Assembly: GCA_900078375.1 (NCBI GenBank)
Contig: FLQS01000024.1
Span: 1 to 64,000, forward strand
Reading direction: 5' to 3'
From: an uncultured Mycobacterium sp.
GTDB lineage: Bacteria; Actinomycetota; Actinomycetes; Mycobacteriales; Mycobacteriaceae
DNA: 64,000 nt
Positions 43,068 to 52,618 of this stretch are shown here, one piece after another. The position numbers were made by a program, and so were the translations under genes. Below the pieces are notes generated by a model. That model made no database searches. It was not told the DNA's origin and saw only the letters and a program-made list of their open reading frames with translations. The first letter of the stretch is position 1; every line of letters starts with the position of its first letter.

Positions 43068-44387
43068 GTGACGCAGGTGCACGATGCTGAGTCCGAGCTG
43101 CTGAGGCGCCTGCATGACGGCTCGCTGACCGAGATCGAGGTGGCCTGGAGTGACCCCTTCGGCCACGCCGCCGGAAAACGGATCCCGGCAAAGCAATTCA
43201 TCGACCGCGCCAAGCACGGATTCGCGTTCTGCGAGGCGGCACTCGGGTGGAACACCGACGGTACCGTGATCGACGGCCTGCGGCTGACCAACTGGGACGA
43301 CGGGTATCCCGACGTTCACGCCATCCCCGATTTCTCGACGTACAAACCACTGCCGTGGCGTGCCGGTGTGGGCCATGTCATTTCGGATATCGTCCGCCCG
43401 GACGGCACGCCGTCGCTGCTCGACCCGCGTGGGGTGTTGCGCCGGGTGATCGCGCGGCTGGGCTCGCTGGGTTACACCGCAAAGGTGGGCGTCGAGTTCG
43501 AGTTCTATCTGCTGCAGCCCGACGGCTCGCCGATCCAGAACGACATCCACGCCTACTCGTTGGAGAACGCCAACGGCTTGGATCCGTTGATCTCCGACCT
43601 GCACGACACCCTCGGCGCGTTCACCCGCCTGGAGGGCGTGCAGACCGAATACGGGCCGGGTCAGGTGGAGACGAACCTGGTGTACACCGACGCGCTGGCC
43701 GCCGCCGACGACGGCGCGCGACTGAAGTACGCCACCAAGGAAGTCGCCCGTAAGCACGGCAAGGTGGCCAGCTTCATGCCCAAGCCGTTCTCCGAGCACT
43801 CGGGAAGCTCGGCGCACCTTCACATCTCGCTGTGGCGCGGCGACGAACCCGCGTTCGCCCCGGCCGACGGCCACGAGGGCGAACTGACCCTGCTCGCGAT
43901 CGCCGGCTTGCTCGACCACCTTCCGGCGATCACCGTGTTCGGCGCGCACTCGGTCAACGCCTACCGGCGCTACACGCCGGACTCGTTCGCCCCCGACACC
44001 GTGAACTGGAGCCGGGACAACCGCAGCGCGGCCATCCGCTCACTGGTGGAGGAGTCGCCGGGCGCGTCCCGTATCGAATTGCGTTCGGGCGCTTCCGATG
44101 CCAACCCCTACTGGCTGATCGCCTCGGCACTGGCCGCGGTGGTAGCGGGCCTGGAAGCCGGCCGCCCGCCTGCGCCGGCCGGAACGGGCAACCTGTACGG
44201 CAAGGGCTCACCGCTGCCCGACTCGCTGGGCACCGCGCTGGCCCTGACCGAACAGGACGACACGATCCTGGAGATCCTCGGCAGGGACTCGGTGCTCGAC
44301 TTCGTCTCAATCGCTCGAAGCGAATGGCAGGCCTACACCAGTCATGTCAGTGACTGGGAGCGGCACCGCTACTTGACCACGTCATGA
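43068..44387 (+). CDS. Glutamine synthetase-family ligase
   Basis: This 439-residue protein has GS catalytic segments: 'GVEFEFYLLQPDG' (about 142-154), 'GPGQVETNLVYTDAL', 'FMPKPFSEHSGSSAHLHISLW' and 'RIELRSGASDANPYWLIASAL'. It is shorter than GlnA and resembles GlnA3/GlnA4-like gamma-glutamyl ligases that act on amines instead of ammonia. Its stop overlaps the start of the LLM monooxygenase by 4 nt, so it belongs to that operon. GAGGAGG precedes the GTG start. It may glutamylate an amine-containing organosulfur substrate (inference). Confidence 0.82.
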   Translation: MTQVHDAESELLRRLHDGSLTEIEVAWSDPFGHAAGKRIPAKQFIDRAKHGFAFCEAALGWNTDGTVIDGLRLTNWDDGYPDVHAIPDFSTYKPLPWRAGVGHVISDIVRPDGTPSLLDPRGVLRRVIARLGSLGYTAKVGVEFEFYLLQPDGSPIQNDIHAYSLENANGLDPLISDLHDTLGAFTRLEGVQTEYGPGQVETNLVYTDALAAADDGARLKYATKEVARKHGKVASFMPKPFSEHSGSSAHLHISLWRGDEPAFAPADGHEGELTLLAIAGLLDHLPAITVFGAHSVNAYRRYTPDSFAPDTVNWSRDNRSAAIRSLVEESPGASRIELRSGASDANPYWLIASALAAVVAGLEAGRPPAPAGTGNLYGKGSPLPDSLGTALALTEQDDTILEILGRDSVLDFVSIARSEWQAYTSHVSDWERHRYLTTS

Positions 44388-45412
44388 GCGGCCCACGGTT
44401 CGGGGTGTGGGCGCCGGTCTACGGTAACCACGGTGCCCGCCTGCACCCCGACGATCTGCCGGATGCCAGCTATCGGCGCACTCGCGATCTGCTTGTGCAC
44501 GCCGAAGATCGCGGCTATGACGCGACATTGGTGGCCCAGCACGTCATCCATCCCAGCGACACCGAGAACGACGTCCTGGAAACCTGGTCCACCCTTGCGG
44601 GGTTGGCCGAGGCGACGGAGCGGATCGAACTGATCGGGGCGATCAAGCCGCTGTTGTTCAATCCGCTGGTCTTCGCCAAGATTGCCGCCAACATCGCCGA
44701 CATCTCCGGCGGCAGGTTGTCGATCAATGTGGTCAGCGGCTGGTTCTTGCCCGAACTCGAGGCGTTGGGTATCGATCCGCTGGCTCACGACGACCGCTAC
44801 GCCTACACCCAGGAGTGGTTGCAGACGGTCCTGGATCTGTGGAGCGGTAAGCATGTCGACATCGGTGGCGGTGGGGGACCGAAGGGTGGACAGCAGGCCT
44901 TGGTGCGGCCCGTTCCCAAGCACGTCCCACCGGTGTACGTCGGCGGCGAATCGGAACCGGGCCGGGCGCTGGGCGCCTCGCACGGCGACGTGTACTTCAT
45001 CAACGGCAGGCCCCTTGCCGACACGACCGCACTGATCGAGGATCTGCGGGCTCGGCCCCGCGACCGCGGACCGCTGCGATTCGGGTTGTCGGCCTTCGTG
45101 ATTGCGCGCCCCACCGAAGCCGAGGCCAAGGCCGAGGAGGAGCACCTGCAGGCCCTGATCGATGCCGAATCGCGTCCGGAGATCTCCAGTGGCACCGATC
45201 CGAACACCGCCATGTACAAGGTGCTCGCCGGCACCCAGCGCATCGGTTCCAACGGCGGCACGCTAGCCGGCCTGGTCGGTAGCTATGAGCGGGTGATCGA
45301 GCGGATCGACGCCTTCCACGCGGCCGGCATCGAGTTGTTCATGCTCCAGTTCCAGCCGATCGAATCCGAGTTGGACCGCTTTGCCGACCACATCATCAGC
45401 CATTACCGCTGA
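44384..45412 (+). CDS. LLM flavin-dependent monooxygenase, SfnG/SsuD-like
   Basis: This 342-residue luciferase-like monooxygenase has 'GVWAPVYGNHGARLH' at the N-terminus, 'GGRLSINVVSGWFLPELEALG' (about 109-129) and 'HDDRYAYTQEWLQTVLDLWSG', close to dimethylsulfone (SfnG) and alkanesulfonate (SsuD) monooxygenases. It uses FMNH2 and O2 to release sulfite or sulfinate. Translation is coupled to the upstream GS-like gene. A flavin reductase is not adjacent. Confidence 0.85.
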   Translation: MSGPRFGVWAPVYGNHGARLHPDDLPDASYRRTRDLLVHAEDRGYDATLVAQHVIHPSDTENDVLETWSTLAGLAEATERIELIGAIKPLLFNPLVFAKIAANIADISGGRLSINVVSGWFLPELEALGIDPLAHDDRYAYTQEWLQTVLDLWSGKHVDIGGGGGPKGGQQALVRPVPKHVPPVYVGGESEPGRALGASHGDVYFINGRPLADTTALIEDLRARPRDRGPLRFGLSAFVIARPTEAEAKAEEEHLQALIDAESRPEISSGTDPNTAMYKVLAGTQRIGSNGGTLAGLVGSYERVIERIDAFHAAGIELFMLQFQPIESELDRFADHIISHYR

Positions 45413-45430
45413 AAGGCTGCCAAAACGCCC

Positions 45431-46678
45431 ATGACCGCACAGACTTCTGAAGCATCCAGCCCGGTGGCGCCACGCCCGAGGTTCACCAGCAAGCCGCTGG
45501 ACGGGACGCCGGCCGAGCGACTGGACCGGCTCACCGCGGTGGTCGAGGACCTGCGTTCGACCGATGCCACCGCCGAGCGCCAGCGGGTGCTGCAGTACGA
45601 CGCCGTCGAGGCGATCCGCCGCACCGGTGCGCTGACCCTTCGAGTGCCGACCCGTTACGGGGGACCGGGTGGTTCGGTGCGGGACGTGCTGGCCGCGGTC
45701 ATCCGGATCGCGCGCGGCAGTTCCAATGTCGCTCAAGCACTTCGGCCGCACTTCGGTTTCGCCGAGCGCCTTCTCAGTAACCGCGCCACCGAAGCCGAAC
45801 GCGAGGAGTGGTTCCCGCGGGTCAACGCCGGAGTGATCGTCGGTAACGCGATCACCGACGCGAAAGGCAAGACACCCGCTGGGGCCGACACCACGCTGCT
45901 GGCCGACGGCGACGGTATCCTGCGGCTCAACGGCTACAAGTTCTATTCCACCGGAACACTTTTCGCCGACCTGATCGCGGTCTCGGCGAGCGATGCCGAG
46001 GGCCGGGACCTGCAGGCAATCGTGCCGGCCGACCGCGCCGGGGTCGAATTGTTCGACGACTGGGAGGGTTTCGGTCAGCGCACCACCGCCAGCGGCGGCA
46101 CCCGGTTCACCAATGTCGAGGTCCGCCCGCACGAGGTGACCACCGTGTCCGACGGCAAGCACCTGGGACACAGCACCGCGTTCCTGCAGCTGTATCTGGC
46201 CGCCGTCGCCGCGGGTATCGCGGCGGCGGCCCGTGACGACGCCGTCTGGTACGTGCAGAACAAGGCGCGTCCGGCGTCGCATTCGCTGGCTGACACCGCC
46301 GCCGCTGACCCGTTCACCCTGCACGCGGTCGGTGAGATCGCCGCGAATGCGTCCGCCGCCGAGGCGCTCGTGCTCAACGCCGCCGACGCGCTCGACGTGC
46401 TGGTGGACTCCGGTCGCATCGGCGACGCCGACGAACTGGCCCGGGTGGCGATCGTCGTTGCCGAGGCACAGCTCATCGCCGAGCGGCTCACCCTGGCCGC
46501 GGCCGAACGGCTCTTCGACACCGGCGGGGCGTCGGCCACCGCACGCGCACTCAACCTCGACCGGCACTGGCGCAATGTCCGCACGGTCGCGACCCACAAT
46601 CCGCTGGCCTACAAGGCCCACGCGGCAGGCAACTACGTCGTCAACGGCGTGTGGCCGCCGGCCAACGGTTACTTCTGA
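45431..46678 (+). CDS. Acyl-CoA dehydrogenase-like flavoprotein, SfnB/DszC-like
   Basis: This 415-residue protein of the acyl-CoA dehydrogenase fold has 'VPTRYGGPGGSVRDVLAAVIRIARGSSNVAQAL' in the N-terminal domain and 'LNLDRHWRNVRTVATHNPLAYKAH' at the C-terminus, the pattern of SfnB/DszC-type monooxygenases. It lacks the usual catalytic glutamate of true dehydrogenases at that region. It is 18 bp after the LLM gene, so it shares the operon. Likely helps degrade organic sulfur compounds during sulfate starvation. Confidence 0.82.
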   Translation: MTAQTSEASSPVAPRPRFTSKPLDGTPAERLDRLTAVVEDLRSTDATAERQRVLQYDAVEAIRRTGALTLRVPTRYGGPGGSVRDVLAAVIRIARGSSNVAQALRPHFGFAERLLSNRATEAEREEWFPRVNAGVIVGNAITDAKGKTPAGADTTLLADGDGILRLNGYKFYSTGTLFADLIAVSASDAEGRDLQAIVPADRAGVELFDDWEGFGQRTTASGGTRFTNVEVRPHEVTTVSDGKHLGHSTAFLQLYLAAVAAGIAAAARDDAVWYVQNKARPASHSLADTAAADPFTLHAVGEIAANASAAEALVLNAADALDVLVDSGRIGDADELARVAIVVAEAQLIAERLTLAAAERLFDTGGASATARALNLDRHWRNVRTVATHNPLAYKAHAAGNYVVNGVWPPANGYF

Positions 46679-47065
46679 TCACAGGCTGCCGATGTCGTCG
46701 GGCACATCGACGGCATACTCCTGCAACGTCTCCAGCGGGACCACGTCCAGGGTCCGTTCGTGAGTGCAAGCCAGCACCACCGGTGCGGCATGGCCGTCGG
46801 TGTGGGCGCGCAGCCAGTTCAGCGCTGTGACACACCAGCGGTCGCCGGGGGTCAGGCCGGGGAATCGGTACTGCGGCATCGGGGTCGACAGGTCGTTGCC
46901 GATTGAGCGCTGGTGCTCGAGGAACTCGGCGGTCACCACCGCGCAGATGGTGTGCCGGCCGGCATCCTCCGGGCCCGTCGAACAGCAGCCATCGCGATAG
47001 AACCCCGTCATCGGGTCGGTTCCGCACGGTTCAAGGGGACCGCCCAGCACATTGCGATCAGCCAT
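46679..47065 (-). CDS. DUF2237-family protein
   Basis: This 128-residue protein is well conserved in many bacteria: 'NVLGGPLEPCGTDPMTGFYRDGCC' (N-terminus) and 'DAGRHTICAVVTAEFLEHQRSIGNDLSTP' are the family core. The function is unknown. Cysteines at 14, 27 and 28 could bind metal. The stop directly abuts the convergent SfnB-like gene. Confidence 0.85.
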   Translation of the reverse strand: MADRNVLGGPLEPCGTDPMTGFYRDGCCSTGPEDAGRHTICAVVTAEFLEHQRSIGNDLSTPMPQYRFPGLTPGDRWCVTALNWLRAHTDGHAAPVVLACTHERTLDVVPLETLQEYAVDVPDDIGSL

Positions 47066-47123
47066 CGTGCAAGTATCCCGTGACGCGGGAAGCGATGAGG
47101 CACGTCAGCCGTTATTAACGGCG

Positions 47124-49850
47124 ATGGTTGACGTGCTGAGGGGCCGAGATGGCGAATTGGCCGCCGTGGCGAGATTGCTCCGGCGGGCCGGCGGTGGGGG
47201 CCAGGGCGCGGTGATCTGCCTGCGCGGTGAAGCGGGCATCGGCAAAACGGCCCTGGTGCAAGCCATCGCCGTGCAGGCGGCCGACACCGGTTTTGCCGTC
47301 GGAGTCGGCAAGGCCGAGGAACTCCATCAGATCGCGGCGGGTGCGCCGCTGCTGGTCGCGCTGCGTTCGGGATCGAACCCACTGCTGGACGCCGATAGCT
47401 TCGCCGTGCTCGCGCCACTGCATCACCAGCCGTTGTGGCTCGTCGACCGCATCGCCTCGCTGCTCGCTGATGTCGCGGCCCGAACCCCCGTACTGATCGT
47501 GATCGACGACGCCCAGTGGGCGGATCCGGTCACCCGCTTCGCCCTCGACACACTGCCGAGCAGGCTAGCCGGATCCCCGGTGGTGTGGCTTGTCGTGAGC
47601 CGTGACGTTGCCGACACCAGGTCCGACACGAGGGCCGACGGCGCCGACGGCGTGGAACGGCATCGACTGGTGCTGGGCCCGCTGAGCGATGTCGCCCTCG
47701 ACGTGCTCGCGTGCGACTACCTCGGTGGCCCGGCCGAAGGTGTGACCCGCAGGCGCTTGCACGCCGTGGGCGGTAACCCGTTTCTGGCGGTACAGCTGTT
47801 GGCGGGAGTGGCCGCGGCGCGCAGTGCCGGGTTGGCGGCCGACGACATTCCAGCCTCCTTCGCCGCCGCGATCGACGCTCGCCTGCGATCGCTCGGTGCG
47901 CGCACTGGTGAGTTGGTGGAGCTCGCCGCGGTCTGGGGCCGGCCGCTCGACCTCTCCGACGCGGCCGAATTGCTCGGCGAACCCGCCGTCATGATGATCG
48001 CTGCCTTGCGCAGGGAGGCGCACGCACGCGGATTGCTGGCCGACGATCGCGACCACATCGTCTTCGCGCACGACCTGATTCGCGAAGCGGCCTACCAGAA
48101 TGTGCCCGCCGCGGCGCGGCGCGAGCTTCATCTGCGATGCGCGAAGTATCTGGTGGCATCGGGCAAGGGCGTTGTCGCCGCCGCACCGCACGCCCGGGCC
48201 GGGGCCAGGTTCGGCGACCTCGAGGTGGTCGAGATCCTCCGCGGTGCCGCCGCCCAGACTTCGCTCACCATGCCCGCGGTGGCCGCACCGCTGATCGTCG
48301 AGGCCTTCGGCTTGCTAGGCCCCGACGACAGCCAGCGGATGGAGATCGGTGAGCAGTGCGCCGAGATCCTGATCCGTGCCCAGCGTGGCAATGATGCCGT
48401 CGCCGTCATCGACACCCTGCTCGCCGCGACGTCGGACATCGATGCCCGGGCCCACCTGCAATCGCTTGCCGCCCAAGCGCTTTGGTTGACAGGTCAGCTC
48501 GGCGAGATCGACCGGCGCCTCGTCAACGCGCGGACCCGGCCCGCGTTGTCTCCGCGTCTTCAGGCGCGCCTGGCGGCGGTCGAGGCCCTGGTGCTCACCA
48601 AGGCAGGCACCGCCCAGGAGGCCAACGCGGTCGCCGAGGCGGCGCTGTCGCGGGGACGTGCGCTCGGTGACGAACGCACGCAACTGCTGGCCTTACAGGC
48701 GCTGGCCGAGGCGGGCACCGCCGAAGGCAGGCACGCTTCGGCACGCGGGCACTACCGGGCGCTCCGTGCGCTGGGCGGCACCACGTATCTGGCCGGGGAG
48801 ATCTTGGCGCTGCAACAGCTGGACCGCTTCGCGGAAGCCGAAGAGCTGCTGGCGCGGGCCGATCACGGCGAGAAGGGGAGGCCGGGCGAACACGGCCTGC
48901 CGTCGCTGGTGTTCGCCCAACTGCTGCAGGACTTCAAGCTTGGGCGTTTGGCGGAAGCCGAGGCCGGTGCCCTGACGGTGATCCGCCTGTGCGACGAGAT
49001 CGGCACCTACGTCCACAAGTTCGAGGCGTGGCTGATCGCGGGCGTCGTCGCGGTGATCCGCGGCGATCTGGCACTGGCGCGGGAACGTCTGAAGTCGGCC
49101 GAGGAGACCGGCCTCGCCGACGACGCGGTGCGCCAGCCGCCGATGTTGTTGATCAAGGGCCGAATCGCCGGTGCGGAAGGCCGGTTCGAGGACAGCGTGC
49201 GAATCTTCAAGCCGCTGATGGCCTCACTGGCGCAATCCCGATCGTGGTGGCCGAGGAACCCCGAGCTGCTACGCGTGCAGGCCGGTATCGCCGTCGCCGC
49301 CGGTGACGACGAATTCGCCCGCGAGACAGTCGAACGCGCCAAGCTCGCGGCCGAGCGCAACTCCGGCGTCGCCAGTTTCGAGGGGGTGGCGCTGCAGGTC
49401 GAAGGCTTCGTCTCGCGCGACCCGGCCACCCTGCGCAGTGCGGTCAAGATTCTGCGCGAGTCACCGCGGCCCCTGCTGTTGGCCGGAGCACTGGCCGACT
49501 ACGGTGCCGTGCTGGTGGATAAGGGTGACCGGCACACCGCAGTGGCGGTGCTGTCGGAGGCACACGATGTGTTCGCCGGGCTCGGTGCGAACCACTACCT
49601 GCGCCGGGTGGAACGGGATCTGAACCGGGCGGGCGCACCCGCCGACCAGCGCGAGGCCCTGACCAAGGCGGAAGAGCGGGTGGCGCAGCTGGTAAGCGAG
49701 GGCCACACCAACCAATCCGTCGCGTCCGCACTCGGCGTATCGGTCCATACCGTCAACACCCATCTACGTGCGGTTTTCCGCAAAATGGGGGTTCGGTCGC
49801 GGGTTCAGCTCGCCAACGCGATGAGTGCCAAGACCGCCCGAGGCCACTGA
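47124..49850 (+). CDS. Large LuxR-type (LAL/MalT-like) ATPase regulator
   Basis: This 908-residue regulator begins 'MVDVLRGRDGELAAVARLLRRA'. Walker A is 'LRGEAGIGKTALVQAI' (about 36-51), Walker B 'VLIVIDDAQWADP' (about 125-137). A long TPR-like helical region follows (about 380-820), then the C-terminal LuxR HTH 'AEERVAQLVSEGHTNQSVASALGVSVHTVNTHLRAVFRKMG' in pieces about 845-890. It should bind an effector and ATP and activate transcription. ATG 47124 was preferred over 47052 because the homologous region starts there. Confidence 0.88.
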   Translation: MVDVLRGRDGELAAVARLLRRAGGGGQGAVICLRGEAGIGKTALVQAIAVQAADTGFAVGVGKAEELHQIAAGAPLLVALRSGSNPLLDADSFAVLAPLHHQPLWLVDRIASLLADVAARTPVLIVIDDAQWADPVTRFALDTLPSRLAGSPVVWLVVSRDVADTRSDTRADGADGVERHRLVLGPLSDVALDVLACDYLGGPAEGVTRRRLHAVGGNPFLAVQLLAGVAAARSAGLAADDIPASFAAAIDARLRSLGARTGELVELAAVWGRPLDLSDAAELLGEPAVMMIAALRREAHARGLLADDRDHIVFAHDLIREAAYQNVPAAARRELHLRCAKYLVASGKGVVAAAPHARAGARFGDLEVVEILRGAAAQTSLTMPAVAAPLIVEAFGLLGPDDSQRMEIGEQCAEILIRAQRGNDAVAVIDTLLAATSDIDARAHLQSLAAQALWLTGQLGEIDRRLVNARTRPALSPRLQARLAAVEALVLTKAGTAQEANAVAEAALSRGRALGDERTQLLALQALAEAGTAEGRHASARGHYRALRALGGTTYLAGEILALQQLDRFAEAEELLARADHGEKGRPGEHGLPSLVFAQLLQDFKLGRLAEAEAGALTVIRLCDEIGTYVHKFEAWLIAGVVAVIRGDLALARERLKSAEETGLADDAVRQPPMLLIKGRIAGAEGRFEDSVRIFKPLMASLAQSRSWWPRNPELLRVQAGIAVAAGDDEFARETVERAKLAAERNSGVASFEGVALQVEGFVSRDPATLRSAVKILRESPRPLLLAGALADYGAVLVDKGDRHTAVAVLSEAHDVFAGLGANHYLRRVERDLNRAGAPADQREALTKAEERVAQLVSEGHTNQSVASALGVSVHTVNTHLRAVFRKMGVRSRVQLANAMSAKTARGH

Positions 49851-49975
49851 TTCCGTAGCCGCAGCCGGGCTGGGCAACGCTGACGATCTCATCAATTTGT
49901 GCGATGGTCACGAAAACTTACTCGGCAGTAGGTTCTGCGATTGTCAGTACAAACCTCAACATTTCGGGACCCCTC

Positions 49976-51076
49976 ATGCAACGTGCTGTTCGTTCCTCCG
50001 TCACGGCTGGCGTGGCGCTCCTCGGTGTCGGCGTCATCGCCGCCTCGCCGATTGCGCCTCCGGTGCCTGACATCCACCTGCCGGCGATCCACGTCGACGC
50101 GACCACGCTCGCTGCGGCGGTCAGCCCGATCGACACCTACAAGCAGGTCTTCGAGACCGCGGCGGCCAATTTCCAGGCCCTGGTCGATTCGGCCGACCCC
50201 GGCGTGGTGCTCAAGCAGATCGCTGCGAACCAGGTGGCCAGCCTGACCGGCCTTGGGACGGCTCTGGGCACCGCAGGCTCGGAGCTGTTCACGGCGCTGA
50301 CCACCACGAGCCCCGAGCTGGTGAAGACGGTGTTCACCTCGCTTGCGGCGGGCAACGTGGAGGCGGCCACCAACGCGCTGCTGCTGGCTCCGCTGGTCTT
50401 GGCGCAGCCGATCATCAACCTGCTGCCGGCGATCCAGCAGTTCGTCACCCAGCCCGTCCAGAACCTGATCAACGTCGCCCATATCTTCAACGACCCGGTG
50501 TACGACTCTATGGTCGCCGTCGGCCTGCTCGGCCCCGTGATCAATGCACTCGGCGCTACGGGTACCGCGATGCAGAACGTTATCGACGCGGCCCGTGCCG
50601 GCGACCCACAGCAGGTTGTCAACGCCCTCCTCACCGGCCCGGCAACGATCATCAACGGCGTGCTCAACGGTGGGTACGGTCCTGACCTCGGCGGGCTGAT
50701 TCCCGGTGGCCTGACCGTGATCGCGGGCGGACTGTTCACCAAGTCCGGGCTGGTCTTCGACCCCAACACCGGGGCCATCACCATCAACGTCGGCGGTCCG
50801 ATCGACACCCTGCAGACGCTGGCCAAGCAGATCGCCAACGCGCTCAAGCCACCCGCGGCCGTCAGCGCGGCGGCGGTCCACACGAAGGCCCTCACACCCA
50901 AGGCCGACGAGGACACTGCGGCGACACCGAGCGCCACACCCAAGGCGGCGGCAAAGCCGGTGCGGCACGCGCCGGCGGCGACCTCGACTGCCAAGGGCGG
51001 CAACGACAAGGGGAACTCGGCCACCGGTCCGAAGCACCCGCACAAGGCCGAAGGCCGCGGCCACAGCGCCCGCTAG
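49976..51076 (+). CDS. Secreted mycobacterial protein with basic tail
   Basis: This 366-residue protein starts at ATG 49976. Its signal peptide is 'RSSVTAGVALLGVGVIAASP' (residues 6-25). The mature part is helical with 'DTYKQVFETAAANFQALVDSA' and repeated Ala/Leu/Asn-rich amphipathic segments; 'GPIDTLQTLAKQIANALKPP' ends the folded part. The last 80 residues are Ala/Lys/Pro-rich and basic. The family is common in mycobacteria as a hypothetical exported protein, but the function is not known. Ends in a strong terminator. Confidence 0.75.
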   Translation: MQRAVRSSVTAGVALLGVGVIAASPIAPPVPDIHLPAIHVDATTLAAAVSPIDTYKQVFETAAANFQALVDSADPGVVLKQIAANQVASLTGLGTALGTAGSELFTALTTTSPELVKTVFTSLAAGNVEAATNALLLAPLVLAQPIINLLPAIQQFVTQPVQNLINVAHIFNDPVYDSMVAVGLLGPVINALGATGTAMQNVIDAARAGDPQQVVNALLTGPATIINGVLNGGYGPDLGGLIPGGLTVIAGGLFTKSGLVFDPNTGAITINVGGPIDTLQTLAKQIANALKPPAAVSAAAVHTKALTPKADEDTAATPSATPKAAAKPVRHAPAATSTAKGGNDKGNSATGPKHPHKAEGRGHSAR

Positions 51077-51083
51077 TCGGCAG

Positions 51084-51120
51084 CGGGTCCCTCCTCACTC
51101 GGTGGGGAGGGACCCGTCTT
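51084..51120. terminator. Bidirectional terminator
   Basis: An 11-bp perfect stem (CGGGTCCCTCC / GGAGGGACCCG) with an 11-nt loop lies between the convergent genes and overlaps the last codons of the VTT-domain gene. TCTTCTT follows on the plus strand. Confidence 0.8.
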
Positions 51121-51808
51121 CTTGGCGGTCACGCCGACGCCATCCGCGATACCCGCGGTGGGCCGCGAACGCCCCGATGACGGCGGTGACGCACCAGATA
51201 CCGACCGCGACGTAGGCCAGCGGCGAGGACAGATCCGAGATCGACGCCCCAAGCGCGGTGTACACGAACGCACGGGGGGCGGATCCGATGAAAGCCCCGA
51301 TCGCCATCTGCCACAACGGCATTCCGAAGGCGCCGAACGCGTAGGACGCCATGGCGTCGGAGATACCCGGCACGAACCGCTGACCCACGACCGCCCACAA
51401 TCCGCGGCGCTGGATCTGGGCCTCGATGCGCGCCGACCAGTCCGGCCCCAGTAGAACCCGGGCGCTGTCCCGGCCGGCTCGCCGGCCGAGCAGGGCGGCG
51501 ATCACCGCCGTCGTGACCGTCGAGCCCAGGGTCACGAACGTGCCGAGCAGCGGTCCGAACAACACGCCACTGCCGGCGGCCAGCAGCGGGCCCGGCACGA
51601 AAACCGCGGCCAGTACCGCCGAAACCGCCAGATAGACCAGGGGAGCCAGCGGTCCGGTTGCGGCCACCGCATCACGAACCTGCCCCACGTCGATCACCCG
51701 GGACACCGCCACCAGATAGAACAGCCCCAGCAGGAAACCGACGAACAGCCCGAGCCGCAGGATATGAGGCCACCGGCGGGCTACCGGCGGGTCGGTGTTG
51801 TCGGCCAT
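51095..51808 (-). CDS. TVP38/DedA-like (VTT domain) membrane protein
   Basis: This 237-residue membrane protein has a VTT domain: 'AAVFVPGPLLAAGSGVLFGPLLGTFVTLGSTVTTAV' in pieces about 69-104, 'RFVPGISDAMASYAFGAFGMPLWQM' (about 142-166), plus terminal helices. Such proteins are lipid scramblases or flippases. It starts right after the thioesterase stop, as third gene of the HxlR operon. A basic tail ends the protein. Confidence 0.85.
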   Translation of the reverse strand: MADNTDPPVARRWPHILRLGLFVGFLLGLFYLVAVSRVIDVGQVRDAVAATGPLAPLVYLAVSAVLAAVFVPGPLLAAGSGVLFGPLLGTFVTLGSTVTTAVIAALLGRRAGRDSARVLLGPDWSARIEAQIQRRGLWAVVGQRFVPGISDAMASYAFGAFGMPLWQMAIGAFIGSAPRAFVYTALGASISDLSSPLAYVAVGIWCVTAVIGAFAAHRGYRGWRRRDRQEDGSLPTE

Positions 51809-52618
51809 TCAGTCTTTGTAGTAGACGATCTGGTGACTGGTGGCCAGCAGGGCCGCGTCGCGGCCCCAGATCTGTGCGGTCTGGTCGAAATAACCGCGCG
51901 CGAAGCGCTGGGCGTGCGCACTGGCCAGGACGTAGTCGGTGCCCTGGCGGGCCAGCTCAGCACCGTCGGCATGGAAGTAGGTCGTCAGTGAGATCGTGCC
52001 GGCCGGCAGCATGCGCCCGCGGCGCAGAAACACCCTCGGGTAAAACACATCGCTGAGCGCGCTGAGTGCGGCGAAGTCGAGCACGCGAGCCGGACGTTGG
52101 CGCACCCACAACGTCGTCGTGGACGATGCGCTTTCGGCCGGCTCGGTGGGCACCGCGCCGTCCGCGTAGTGCATGTCGTAATTGCGCATCCACGGAACCG
52201 GACCGGGAAGCGTTGTATGCGTAGTACTTTCGGGATCCGGCACCGTCGGCATCGTGGCTTCGGTATCGGACCAGGCGTCGCGGCGGACGCCGAAGACAGC
52301 GGTCGCGGTGGTGGTCAGCCCGTGTTCGGAAGCCACCTCGGCGGTCCAGTGCTGGTTGGTCCGGTTGGTGCGGGCGGCGCGCACGGTGATATCGAAACTG
52401 CCATCGGTGACCGGAGCCAGATAGTTGACGGTCAACGCGACGGGTTCACCGATTCGGTCCGGGTGGCGCTCGATCGCGCGGATGATCGCCGCCGCCGTCA
52501 CGCCACCGAACGGCCCGACCATATTCGCGTACTCCGGGGTGGTGTGGCCGACGTACTGTCCGATCCCGTTGTTCGCCAGGTCGATTGCAGAGTCGAACGA
52601 ATGAAGGATGGTGGTCAT
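51809..52618 (-). CDS. Acyl-CoA thioesterase-like (double hot-dog) protein
   Basis: This 269-residue protein has two hot-dog halves: 'EYANMVGPFGGVTAAAIIRAIE' (about 29-50) in the first and 'SDVFYPRVFLRRGRMLPAGTISLTTYFH' in the second, followed by 'DQTAQIWGRDAALLATSHQI', as in TesB/4HBT_3-type acyl-CoA thioesterases. It overlaps the HxlR regulator by 4 nt and abuts the VTT gene, so it is probably HxlR-regulated and linked to lipid turnover. Confidence 0.82.
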   Translation of the reverse strand: MTTILHSFDSAIDLANNGIGQYVGHTTPEYANMVGPFGGVTAAAIIRAIERHPDRIGEPVALTVNYLAPVTDGSFDITVRAARTNRTNQHWTAEVASEHGLTTTATAVFGVRRDAWSDTEATMPTVPDPESTTHTTLPGPVPWMRNYDMHYADGAVPTEPAESASSTTTLWVRQRPARVLDFAALSALSDVFYPRVFLRRGRMLPAGTISLTTYFHADGAELARQGTDYVLASAHAQRFARGYFDQTAQIWGRDAALLATSHQIVYYKD

